Origin: a virus
Strand: one strand, 5' to 3'
Virus record (IMG/VR): IMGVR_UViG_3300042523_000629
Coordinates: 1-25,168 of that record
Length of the DNA stretch: 25,168 nt
Under the pieces are notes generated by a model, which was given only the letters and a program-made list of their open reading frames with translations, did no database searches and was not told where the DNA came from. The position numbers were made by a program, and so were the translations under genes. This document shows, one piece after another, positions 1 through 5,944 of this stretch; position 1 is the stretch's first letter, and each line of letters opens with the position of its first letter.

Positions 1-101
1 TAGATGTCCAGGCCGCCCACAGTGTACATTTCACTAATAGTGCGGTCAAAAAATTGGTAGTCTCTTGTGCGATTTGGGCGGTATAAACTTAGGCGTGGCA
101 T
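1..101 (-). CDS. Possible neck protein (T4 gp14-like), N-terminal fragment
   Basis: The minus strand opens with an ATG at 101 and stays open to the window edge, giving 33 residues. It begins MPRLSLYRPNRTRDYQ and contains SEMYTVGGLDI. From memory of related aquatic T4-like phages, this type of N terminus belongs to a structural neck protein placed at the gp14 position, but only a fragment is visible, so the product name is an inference. The gene is divergent from the + strand gene starting at 157. The box CATAAATA lies on the minus strand at 115-108, six bases before the ATG, and no Shine-Dalgarno sequence is visible. This matches the short-leader pattern seen at other late genes in the window. 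Confidence 0.6.
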   Translation of the reverse strand, partial: MPRLSLYRPNRTRDYQFFDRTISEMYTVGGLDI

Positions 102-107
102 AACATA

Positions 108-115
108 TATTTATG
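108..115 (-). promoter_or_regulatory. T4-late-type promoter box CATAAATA
   Basis: Read on the minus strand this is CATAAATA, one base from the T4 late promoter consensus TATAAATA. It lies six bases before the ATG of the divergent gene. A late start point about six to seven bases downstream would put +1 at or beside the start codon. The match is short and A/T-rich, so this is a moderate call. Confidence 0.45.
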
Positions 116-116
116 G

Positions 117-144
117 GCAGGTTGACCAGTAATTCCCAACCTGC
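117..144. repeat. 8-bp inverted repeat over the -35 box, possible operator
   Basis: GCAGGTTG (117-124) and CAACCTGC (137-144) are perfect inverted copies separated by 12 bases. The left arm overlaps the -35 hexamer at 122-127 and the right arm touches the -10 hexamer. In a divergent intergenic region this placement suits a repressor or activator binding site. It could also form a hairpin in RNA coming from the minus-strand side. No binding protein can be named. Confidence 0.5.
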
Positions 145-150
145 TATACT
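122..150 (+). promoter_or_regulatory. Sigma70-type promoter TTGACC-N17-TATACT
   Basis: The -35 box TTGACC (122-127) and -10 box TATACT (145-150) are spaced by exactly 17 bases, and TGC before the -10 makes an extended -10. The expected start point is about 157, which is the A of the downstream ATG, so the message may be leaderless. The whole element resembles the promoter at 415-443, including its spacer. Confidence 0.75.
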
Positions 151-156
151 TTGGGT

Positions 157-432
157 ATGAAAGTAGTAAAATTAAACCGCAGATTCCGCCAATATAAAAA
201 ACACGGGCATGTGATTGCTGTGCGATGTGATAGTTGGCTTGGGGAAGGCGTTCCTCTTGAAAAAATATGCGATACCAAACTGGGAGCCCAGGGCTACATG
301 CCCGACAATGACTGGCATGCATATTTTGGCAAGGCCAATGGGTATGGTCGTCGCCCGTTTTGGATCACATTCCGCCGGGAATCAGATCTTACTTTAGTAC
401 TACTTTCTGCCCAATTGACCAATAAATCCTAA
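157..432 (+). CDS. Unrecognised small protein, probably early
   Basis: This encodes 91 residues beginning MKVVKLNRRFRQYKKHG. I do not recognise the family. It has a basic N terminus and a Trp- and aromatic-rich middle (for example NDWHAYFGKANGYGRRPFW). I chose the ATG at 157; an in-frame TTG at 151 would add two residues but overlaps the predicted start of transcription. No Shine-Dalgarno sequence is visible, and the strong promoter at 122-150 puts +1 at or next to this ATG. A host-like promoter suggests early expression. The last codons overlap the next gene's promoter (-35 at 415-420), so the two genes are separately started. Confidence 0.7.
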   Translation: MKVVKLNRRFRQYKKHGHVIAVRCDSWLGEGVPLEKICDTKLGAQGYMPDNDWHAYFGKANGYGRRPFWITFRRESDLTLVLLSAQLTNKS

Positions 433-443
433 CGTGCTATAAT
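415..443 (+). promoter_or_regulatory. Sigma70-type promoter TTGACC-N17-TATAAT
   Basis: TTGACC (415-420), a 17-base spacer and a perfect TATAAT (438-443) with an upstream TGC (extended -10). The -35 lies inside the end of the preceding gene. The predicted start near 450 leaves a leader of about 20 bases carrying AGGAG at 461-465. It matches the promoter at 122-150 at 24 of 30 aligned positions, spacer included. Confidence 0.8.
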
Positions 444-470
444 ACACACTTGTTCACTACAGGAGTCCGT

Positions 471-761
471 ATGCAAAAGGCAGCAAATTTTGTTGCAAAG
501 TACTCTACTGCCAACAAGTCCAAGGCTGTACTGCCCTATGACAAAATAAAAGCCACAGAAAAATGGCTGGAGTACAGCCTGGACATTGTTGACATGAATA
601 AAATTTTGATGAAGTCAGATTTCAACACCAAATGGCAATTGATGGAGGCATTGGACATTGCAGAACGCAAACGCAAATACATGTACAACCACAAAAACTT
701 TGAACTCAAACGTGCCATGCGTTTGTTTGACCTCTGCCGAAATTTAACTACAAATAAGTAA
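471..761 (+). CDS. Unrecognised small basic helical protein
   Basis: This encodes 96 residues starting MQKAANFVAKYSTANKSKAV. The ATG at 471 is chosen because AGGAG at 461-465 sits five bases upstream; an ATG at 450 in the same frame lies at the predicted transcription start and has no ribosome site. The protein is Lys- and Arg-rich and predicted mostly helical (DIAERKRKYMYNHKNFELKRAM), with no motif that I can assign. It is the second gene behind a strong host-type promoter and is followed after eight bases by a larger unrecognised gene. A DNA- or RNA-associated early protein would fit the charge, but that is a guess. Confidence 0.75.
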   Translation: MQKAANFVAKYSTANKSKAVLPYDKIKATEKWLEYSLDIVDMNKILMKSDFNTKWQLMEALDIAERKRKYMYNHKNFELKRAMRLFDLCRNLTTNK

Positions 762-769
762 GGACACAC

Positions 770-1903
770 ATGAGCACCACATTCAAAATTAAACTGCTAA
801 ACCCCCGCAGTTCCGACACCAACATCTTGGGCATGGAGCCAACTTGGCAAGTCCAGCCCACAGAGTATCGCACCAGCCGATTGAGCAAAGCATTCTCCTG
901 GTACAACTATTTCTACGGAAAAAAAGATGCCCGGGATATGATTGTGAACTACCTGGAAGCACATGACCGCAAGGCAGATGTGCGTCTGCTCAAAGGAATC
1001 CCAGACTCAGCAATTCGACTGACCACAGGTTGGCTGTGCCGCATGAGCATGGTGGGCTTGGAATTGCATGACGCAGAACAACTCAAATTGCAAAACCAAT
1101 TGAGAGAAATACTAGACAGCAAGCAAAACGAAGTGACAGAAGTCACAGAAGAGCCTGCTGTGGCCAAACCCAACATTCAGGACCGCCTGCGTGAAAAAGC
1201 GTCAGAGTGCAACGGTGAACTGGATGGCATGTTTGACGAGTTCATGTTGAGCGGCGCCAAAATGACCGCAGACTTCAAGCCTGTCACAATCATGCGTGGA
1301 CTGAATGTAGCACCGCAAATGATCAGCCAAATTGCCGACAACTGGAAACGCAAACTCACAGAGTTTGAAACAGTGGCGGAAGGTAAGGATGCACAACTGG
1401 TAGAAGCCTACAGTTACCTCTCCAAAATACAACTGCGCAATGTGATCAAGTTTTGCGAGGCAGTAGTAAATGACTGCGGTGCTTATGTACAGATCAAGAA
1501 AGTGGAACGCAAGCCACGCAAGATCCGGGCAGTGCCACCAGAGAAACGTGCGGCCAAGTTCAAGATTCTAGCAGAGTTTGCAGAGCTCAAACTCAAAAGC
1601 CAGCCAGCCGCAAGCCTTGTGGACAAATCTGAAGCTTGGTTGTATGACAGCAAAAAACGCAAGCTCATCCACCTTGTGGCAGACAGTCATACACAGGCAT
1701 TCACTGTAAAGAACAACTCCGTCATTGGGTTTTCAACTGTGGAAACAGTACAAAAGACTCTGCGCAAGCCAGCAGAACAGCTCAAGGGCATTGTGGGGGC
1801 AGGTAAGCCGGCAGCTCGCAAAGCATTCAAGGATATCAAAGCCACAGAAACTGCATGGAATGCCCGTGGCACAGAGAATTTGATCATCCTTAAAAGCTGG
1901 TAA
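770..1903 (+). CDS. Conserved-looking phage protein of unknown function
   Basis: This encodes 377 residues starting MSTTFKIKLLNPRSSDTN. GTAAGGAC at 759-766 supplies a Shine-Dalgarno sequence for the ATG at 770. The N-terminal third has an ordered look (TWQVQPTEYRTSRLSKAFSWY, then a Tyr/Asp-rich helix region). An acidic linker lies near residues 115-130 (NEVTEVTEEP). The second half is basic and Lys-rich (VQIKKVERKPRKIRAVPPEK), which would suit nucleic-acid binding. I recall similar proteins in environmental T4-like phage contigs but know of no assigned role. The stop codon is part of GGTAAATA, the possible late box for the radical SAM gene that follows after eight bases. Confidence 0.75.
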   Translation: MSTTFKIKLLNPRSSDTNILGMEPTWQVQPTEYRTSRLSKAFSWYNYFYGKKDARDMIVNYLEAHDRKADVRLLKGIPDSAIRLTTGWLCRMSMVGLELHDAEQLKLQNQLREILDSKQNEVTEVTEEPAVAKPNIQDRLREKASECNGELDGMFDEFMLSGAKMTADFKPVTIMRGLNVAPQMISQIADNWKRKLTEFETVAEGKDAQLVEAYSYLSKIQLRNVIKFCEAVVNDCGAYVQIKKVERKPRKIRAVPPEKRAAKFKILAEFAELKLKSQPAASLVDKSEAWLYDSKKRKLIHLVADSHTQAFTVKNNSVIGFSTVETVQKTLRKPAEQLKGIVGAGKPAARKAFKDIKATETAWNARGTENLIILKSW

Positions 1904-1906
1904 ATA
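1899..1906 (+). promoter_or_regulatory. Possible late promoter box GGTAAATA
   Basis: TAAATA at 1901-1906 resembles the right part of the T4 late box TATAAATA. It ends five bases before the ATG at 1912, where no Shine-Dalgarno sequence is seen. The TAA is also the stop codon of the preceding gene, so chance cannot be excluded; the repeated arrangement elsewhere in the window is the argument for it. Confidence 0.35.
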
Positions 1907-1911
1907 TCGGC

Positions 1912-2874
1912 ATGCAATTTATTCCAGACGAGGATCCAAGTGATCCTCGTGTCTTTGTGCCCAATGTTGAATTTTACATAACCAATGTTTGTAATTTGGC
2001 CTGTCCAGATTGCAATCGATTCAACAATCATAATTTTCGTGGCTGGCAAGATTGGCACGACTATGCAGAACAATATCAACAATGGGCCAAGTATATCAAA
2101 CTGCAACGGATAACTATCCTTGGTGGAGAACCATTGTTGAATCCCTCTATATGTGATTGGATCGATGGAATCAATCAATTGTGGGGTAAAACAGTCCAAA
2201 TACTCACAAACGGAACCCGTTTAAATCATGTGCCAAATTTGTATGACCGCATGATTAAATTTCACGATCCGGCTTTGCCTTGGAAAAAAAACTGGATTGG
2301 AGTTAGCATACACAATGAAAACGATAGACAACGATGCTTTGATGAAATACGCAAGTTTCTTAAAGGCACAATCACCTATCATGCAAAAACTGATCTCAAC
2401 AATGAAGATAATGCAGTGACTTATGGTGCAAATCATGCATTTATAGACAGCAATGGCATGAGAATATGTGTATGGGAATACGATTCTTTTTACAAGGCCT
2501 CAATACAACAAAATACTCAAGGTAAATTTATTTTATGGGACAATGATCCAGTTGAATCGCACAACCAGTGCGGGTTTGTGCTAAACAAATGCTATCATTT
2601 TATAAAAGCCAAATTATACAAATGCGGTCCAGTGGCGTTATTTCCTGAGTTTGATCAACAGCACCACTTAAATATAACTGATCAGGACCGTGAACTGATC
2701 AATGGGTATCAGCCACTGAGTGTTGATCAGTTTGATCAAAGAGGTAAAGTATTTTTAGATCATATAGATGATGTAATCCCTCAGTGTAAATTTTGTCCAA
2801 ATGGCAGTCAGTTTGCGGGCAAAAAAATATTTGCAGTAAGCAAAAAAATTAATTCAGTTAGTGGGTTTGATTGA
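1912..2874 (+). CDS. Radical SAM protein with C-terminal auxiliary Cys cluster
   Basis: This encodes 320 residues. The radical SAM signature CNLACPDC gives Cys27, Cys31 and Cys34 for the [4Fe-4S] cluster that cleaves S-adenosylmethionine, and LGGEPLLNP is the conserved SAM-contact segment. Later cysteines (CGFVLNKCYHF, KLYKCG and a final CKFCPNG) look like a SPASM/twitch-type auxiliary cluster, usual in enzymes acting on peptides or other larger substrates. The reaction is unknown. It is followed directly by an SGNH hydrolase, the same pairing as at 19004-20901. The coding sequence looks richer in A and T than the genes on either side, which may indicate separate acquisition. No Shine-Dalgarno sequence precedes the ATG; a TAAATA box ends five bases upstream. 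Confidence 0.85.
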   Translation: MQFIPDEDPSDPRVFVPNVEFYITNVCNLACPDCNRFNNHNFRGWQDWHDYAEQYQQWAKYIKLQRITILGGEPLLNPSICDWIDGINQLWGKTVQILTNGTRLNHVPNLYDRMIKFHDPALPWKKNWIGVSIHNENDRQRCFDEIRKFLKGTITYHAKTDLNNEDNAVTYGANHAFIDSNGMRICVWEYDSFYKASIQQNTQGKFILWDNDPVESHNQCGFVLNKCYHFIKAKLYKCGPVALFPEFDQQHHLNITDQDRELINGYQPLSVDQFDQRGKVFLDHIDDVIPQCKFCPNGSQFAGKKIFAVSKKINSVSGFD

Positions 2875-2875
2875 T

Positions 2876-3541
2876 ATGAAAACAGTATTATTGACTTTTG
2901 GAGACAGTTGGCCACAAGGGGTGGAGCTTGGCGATGGAAAACGCTATGGTGAAATTCTACAAGAACAAATGAAGTTTGATGAATTTTATAACTATGGTCT
3001 TGGCGGCACTAGCAATGAACACATGCTACGACAATTGCAAAAATACGTTGATGAGCATCACACGCCCGACCACAAAACAACTGCAATTTTTTTCTTGACA
3101 AATCCACACCGCACTGCGTACTGGCCCCATGATTCAGATTTCAATGTAAACGGTCACCAACGTCAACACTGGAACGACGAAGCCAAACAAGTGTTTATGA
3201 AAACATGGTTGCATTTTCACACAGATGAAATTACTGTGATGAGATCAAGTTTGAGTGTTTGTGCATTGCAAAGCTGGTGCAAACGTTGCGGTATAGACGA
3301 TTATTATTTTTCTGGTTGGGTAAAATACCCCACTTGGTTGCCGTGTGTGGACACTGATAAAATTTGGGCGCAAGGAACAGAAACTGTAGCTGATTGGTTT
3401 GGTGCTCCAGATCACAACGGTGAAAATTTATATAACGTAGAAAACAATCCCTATATTCGACCCAACTTTTGCCACCCAAATCAGCTAGGACATCAACTTA
3501 TAGCTGATCGGTTGCAGGGTTGGATACAGTCTACGCAATAA
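2876..3541 (+). CDS. SGNH/GDSL-family hydrolase-like protein
   Basis: This encodes 221 residues. I chose the ATG at 2876, one base after the preceding stop, over an upstream GTG at 2861 that would add five residues. The N terminus MKTVLLTFGDSWPQG carries the GDS block with Ser11 as nucleophile. GLGGTSNEHM fits the conserved glycine block, and HPNQLGHQLIADRL near the C terminus holds the catalytic His. The Asp normally three residues before that His is Asn here (NFCHPN), so the triad may be incomplete. SGNH enzymes remove or transfer acyl groups on sugars, lipids or peptides. No signal peptide is visible, so action is probably cytoplasmic. It likely works with the adjoining radical SAM enzyme. 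Confidence 0.75.
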   Translation: MKTVLLTFGDSWPQGVELGDGKRYGEILQEQMKFDEFYNYGLGGTSNEHMLRQLQKYVDEHHTPDHKTTAIFFLTNPHRTAYWPHDSDFNVNGHQRQHWNDEAKQVFMKTWLHFHTDEITVMRSSLSVCALQSWCKRCGIDDYYFSGWVKYPTWLPCVDTDKIWAQGTETVADWFGAPDHNGENLYNVENNPYIRPNFCHPNQLGHQLIADRLQGWIQSTQ

Positions 3542-3544
3542 ATA
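3537..3544 (+). promoter_or_regulatory. Late-type promoter box AATAAATA
   Basis: AATAAATA differs from the T4 late consensus TATAAATA at one base and lies 18 bases before the gp13-like start codon. It overlaps the stop codon of the preceding gene. Confidence 0.45.
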
Positions 3545-3545
3545 C

Positions 3546-3562
3546 AGGGACACGGAGTCCCT
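3546..3562 (+). promoter_or_regulatory. Hairpin presenting the ribosome site before the gp13-like gene
   Basis: AGGGAC (3546-3551) pairs with GTCCCT (3557-3562) around the loop ACGGA, and the start codon follows immediately at 3563. The GGAG ribosome site straddles the loop and the 3' arm. With six base pairs it is short, but its placement against the start codon could modulate translation. Confidence 0.45.
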
Positions 3563-4330
3563 ATGGCAGAACAGCAAGACACACTTTCTCAGCTCAAACA
3601 AAATCTCATTGAGTATGCACAGCTTCAGCTGGGCAGTCAAATCATTGATTTGGAACTAGACCCATCCCACTACGAAGCTGCATATACCAAAACAATTGGC
3701 ACTTACCGCCAACGAGCCAACAATGCTTACGAGGAAAGTTACAGTTTTTTCACCCTGGTCAAGGATGAAAACATCTACACCCTGCCACAAGAAGTGGTAA
3801 GTGTGCGCCAGTGTTTTCGTAGAACATTTGGCGATTCCACAGGACCTTATGCCTCAAACTTTGACCCGTTTGCACAGGCTTCGTTGAATGTTTACTTGAT
3901 GAACTTCAACGTGGCTGGTGGTCTTGCCACATACGATTTCTACAGCCAGTATGTTGAGTTGGCAGGCCGAATGTTTGGCGCCTATTTCAATTACACATTC
4001 AACCCTGTTACTAAGAAGCTACAGTTGATCCGTGATCCTAAAAACACAGGTGAAGCTGTGTTGATTTGGACTTACAATTTGAAGCCTGAAATCAATCTAT
4101 TAAGCGACTACCAAATTTCACAGTGGATCCGTGACTACATGGTAGCCAGCTGTAAGATGATCATTGGTGAAGCCCGTGAAAAGTTTGGTACTATTGCTGG
4201 CCCACAGGGCGGTGGCACCCTAAATGGCACTGCCATGAAAGCTGAAGCCAAAACAGCGCAGGACGAGCTGATCGGCCAACTGGTCAATTATGTGGATGCC
4301 AGTCAGCCACTGACCTGGGTAATTGGTTAA
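3563..4330 (+). CDS. 13: Neck / head-tail connector protein, T4 gp13-like
   Basis: This encodes 255 residues starting MAEQQDTLSQLKQNLIEYAQ. The N-terminal layout, an opening helix followed by LGSQIIDLELDPSHYEAAY and then an aromatic beta segment with YTLPQEVVSVRQCFRR, fits the connector/neck proteins that close the filled head and join it to the tail. The C-terminal half has WIRDYMVASCKMIIGEAR and a Gly-rich loop (AGPQGGGTLNG) before a final helix, which I associate with gp13-type proteins. T4 gp13 is about 309 residues, so this one is somewhat short. The name rests on memory of family patterns. It starts one base after the hairpin at 3546-3562. It is followed by a separate early-type transcription unit. 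Confidence 0.6.
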   Translation: MAEQQDTLSQLKQNLIEYAQLQLGSQIIDLELDPSHYEAAYTKTIGTYRQRANNAYEESYSFFTLVKDENIYTLPQEVVSVRQCFRRTFGDSTGPYASNFDPFAQASLNVYLMNFNVAGGLATYDFYSQYVELAGRMFGAYFNYTFNPVTKKLQLIRDPKNTGEAVLIWTYNLKPEINLLSDYQISQWIRDYMVASCKMIIGEAREKFGTIAGPQGGGTLNGTAMKAEAKTAQDELIGQLVNYVDASQPLTWVIG

Positions 4331-4337
4331 TACAGCA

Positions 4338-4366
4338 TAGACACACAGTCATAAATCTGTTATAAT
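4338..4366 (+). promoter_or_regulatory. Sigma70-type promoter TAGACA-N17-TATAAT
   Basis: TAGACA (4338-4343) and a perfect TATAAT (4361-4366), with TGT in front, are spaced by 17 bases. The predicted start is about 4373, which is the A of the exonuclease ATG. It drives the nucleotide-metabolism pair in the middle of a late region, as expected for early genes. Confidence 0.75.
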
Positions 4367-4372
4367 CATCAC

Positions 4373-4894
4373 ATGGACTTGATGATTGATCTTGAAGGCT
4401 TGGGAACAGGCCCTGACACTACTATTCTTACCATTGCCGCCCAGGCATTTGATCCGTTTGGCTCTGGCCACTACGAGCAATCATTTTACGCCAGAGTCAC
4501 ACTGGAAAGCCAAGAAACTCGTAGCATACAACAAGGCACTATAGAGTGGTGGGCCACACAACCTGCTGTGGTGCGTGACGAAGCGTTTGCTGAAGAAGAC
4601 CGCATACCATTAGATCAAGCACTAGATGGCTTGGCCAAGTTAATATGGCATGCCAAACGAATCTGGGCCCAGGGCCCAACTTACGACATGAACATCCTGG
4701 AACATGCTTACAAGAGCTACAACAAACCCTTGCCCTGGCAATACTACATGGTGCGGGACAGCCGCACGGTGTTTAGTTTATGGCCCGATCAGCCCATGCC
4801 TCCTACCACTCACCATGCCTTAGAAGACTGCCGCAGACAAATTGGCATGCTACAAAATACACTTAAATACCTCAACGTTCGGGAGTTAAAATGA
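4373..4894 (+). CDS. dexA: DEDD-family 3'-5' exonuclease, DexA / Rv2179c-like
   Basis: This encodes 173 residues. The first Exo motif is MIDLEGLGTGP with Asp6 and Glu8. A second acidic motif is TYDMN with Asp105. The final Exo III-type motif HHALEDC carries His148 and Asp152. These supply the two-metal active site of a DEDDh-type 3'-5' exonuclease. The compact size and the WWATQPA segment resemble Rv2179c-like ribonucleases and T4 exonuclease A (DexA, 227 residues), so the symbol is tentative. The role would be degradation of host nucleic acid or RNA turnover. No Shine-Dalgarno sequence is visible before the ATG, which coincides with the predicted transcription start. The end overlaps the dNMP kinase start by ATGA, showing translational coupling. 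Confidence 0.8.
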   Translation: MDLMIDLEGLGTGPDTTILTIAAQAFDPFGSGHYEQSFYARVTLESQETRSIQQGTIEWWATQPAVVRDEAFAEEDRIPLDQALDGLAKLIWHAKRIWAQGPTYDMNILEHAYKSYNKPLPWQYYMVRDSRTVFSLWPDQPMPPTTHHALEDCRRQIGMLQNTLKYLNVRELK

Positions 4895-5553
4895 TCATTG
4901 GCATCTGTGGATTCATTGGGTCTGGCAAGGACACTATTGCTGACTACCTTGTAAATTTGCACCACTTTCGCAGAGAAAGTTTTGCAAGTACCTTAAAAGA
5001 CGCTGTGGCACAAGTGTTTGGATGGGATAGAACCATGCTGGAAGGGCGCACAAAACAAGCCCGTGAATGGCGCGAGCGTGTGGATCCATGGTGGGCAGAG
5101 CGCCTGGGCATGCCCACACTAACACCACGTTGGATCTTGCAGTACTGGGGCACAGAAGTATGCAGAGCAGGATTTCATGATGACATCTGGATTGCCAGCT
5201 TGGAAAACAAACTGCGTCACAGCCAGGATGATGTGGTGATTTCAGACTGCCGTTTCCCCAATGAAATTCTGGCCATTAAAAACACTGGCGGGCGTGTGAT
5301 TCGTGTGGTACGCGGACCCGAGCCTGCTTGGTATAATGCGGCTGTGAGTGTTAACCGTGGCCCAACTGGCAACTCAACCTGGGCACTAAGTCAACGTAAA
5401 TTGGAAAAACAAGGCATTCACGCATCAGAAACTGCCTGGGTAGGAACTGAGTTTGACGCTGTGTTAGATAACAATGGCACCCTAGACGACTTGTATCAGC
5501 AAGTTAAAAATCTGGTTCAAGATCGCCCTGTCGCCACGGAAGATCGCTCTTAG
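4891..5553 (+). CDS. 1: Deoxynucleoside monophosphate kinase, T4 gp1-like
   Basis: This encodes 220 residues. MIIGICGFIGSGKDTIADYL carries the P-loop GFIGSGKD at residues 7-14. ILQYWGTEVCRAGFHDDIWI and VVISDCRFPNE match the nucleotide and acceptor-binding segments of phage dNMP kinases (T4 gp1 has LMQALGTD and VVPDTRQ at these places). The enzyme phosphorylates dNMPs to dNDPs for phage DNA synthesis in the cytoplasm. Length is close to T4 gp1 (241 residues). It is translationally coupled to the upstream exonuclease. Its last 50 bases overlap the end of the convergent HNH-like gene. Confidence 0.88.
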   Translation: MIIGICGFIGSGKDTIADYLVNLHHFRRESFASTLKDAVAQVFGWDRTMLEGRTKQAREWRERVDPWWAERLGMPTLTPRWILQYWGTEVCRAGFHDDIWIASLENKLRHSQDDVVISDCRFPNEILAIKNTGGRVIRVVRGPEPAWYNAAVSVNRGPTGNSTWALSQRKLEKQGIHASETAWVGTEFDAVLDNNGTLDDLYQQVKNLVQDRPVATEDRS

Positions 5554-5884
5554 ACAGCTCTACTTCACAGTTTCTACAAACTGATTTGAGATTTTTGAGT
5601 CCAGTATTGTTCAAGTCTCCATCTGTGTGATACACAAAGATCTGTCCAGCATACTTGGCTTTAAATCCACAACGATCACAGCTCATTTTTTTCTTATAGC
5701 CTGCTGATTTCCAGCGTGGTTCTCGGGGCTTGAGTCCCCGTCCTTTTCTAGCACAGTTCTCACACCTTGATCGATAGTGTGTGACATCTTCGCGAATGTA
5801 GTTCACAGCACAAGGGCGCTGGTGGCAGGCTTGACAAATGGGTCTCATACGGTATTTAGCGGCATGGACCTTTGCCAAAGGCAT
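5504..5884 (-). CDS. HNH-like zinc-finger protein, possible homing endonuclease
   Basis: This minus-strand gene encodes 126 residues. Three CxxC pairs stand out: CQACHQRPC, CENC and CDRC, with a late CRNC. HTDGDLNNTGLKNLKSVC resembles the N-H core of HNH nucleases, where a His/Asp pair is followed by the conserved Asn and zinc-binding CxxC. Small proteins of this type are common single-gene insertions in T4-like phages. It is the only minus-strand gene inside this + strand stretch and overlaps the 3' end of the dNMP kinase by 50 bases. No Shine-Dalgarno sequence precedes the ATG. Whether it is an active endonuclease or a zinc-binding regulator cannot be told. Confidence 0.75.
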   Translation of the reverse strand: MPLAKVHAAKYRMRPICQACHQRPCAVNYIREDVTHYRSRCENCARKGRGLKPREPRWKSAGYKKKMSCDRCGFKAKYAGQIFVYHTDGDLNNTGLKNLKSVCRNCEVELSKSDLPWRQGDLEPDF

Positions 5885-5912
5885 TCAAAACGGCTGTTTT
5901 TTTCAAGGTCTC

Positions 5913-5920
5913 TATAAATA
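5913..5920 (+). promoter_or_regulatory. T4 late promoter, perfect TATAAATA
   Basis: An exact TATAAATA lies 24 bases before the tail sheath ATG and is followed by a GGA-type ribosome site (AAAAGGATT at 5931-5939). This is the best late-promoter match in the window and sits before the gene needed in largest amount. Confidence 0.8.
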
Positions 5921-5944
5921 TTAGAACTTGAAAAGGATTCAACC

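Noticed and set aside
1687-2199. 170-residue minus-strand open frame spanning the 770-1903 gene end and the radical SAM start
   Set aside because: The sense strand carries a clear radical SAM motif in this range; the antisense frame has no recognisable features.
2861-2875. GTG at 2861 as start of the first SGNH protein
   Set aside because: It lies inside the previous gene and adds only GLID before a natural N terminus at the ATG at 2876.
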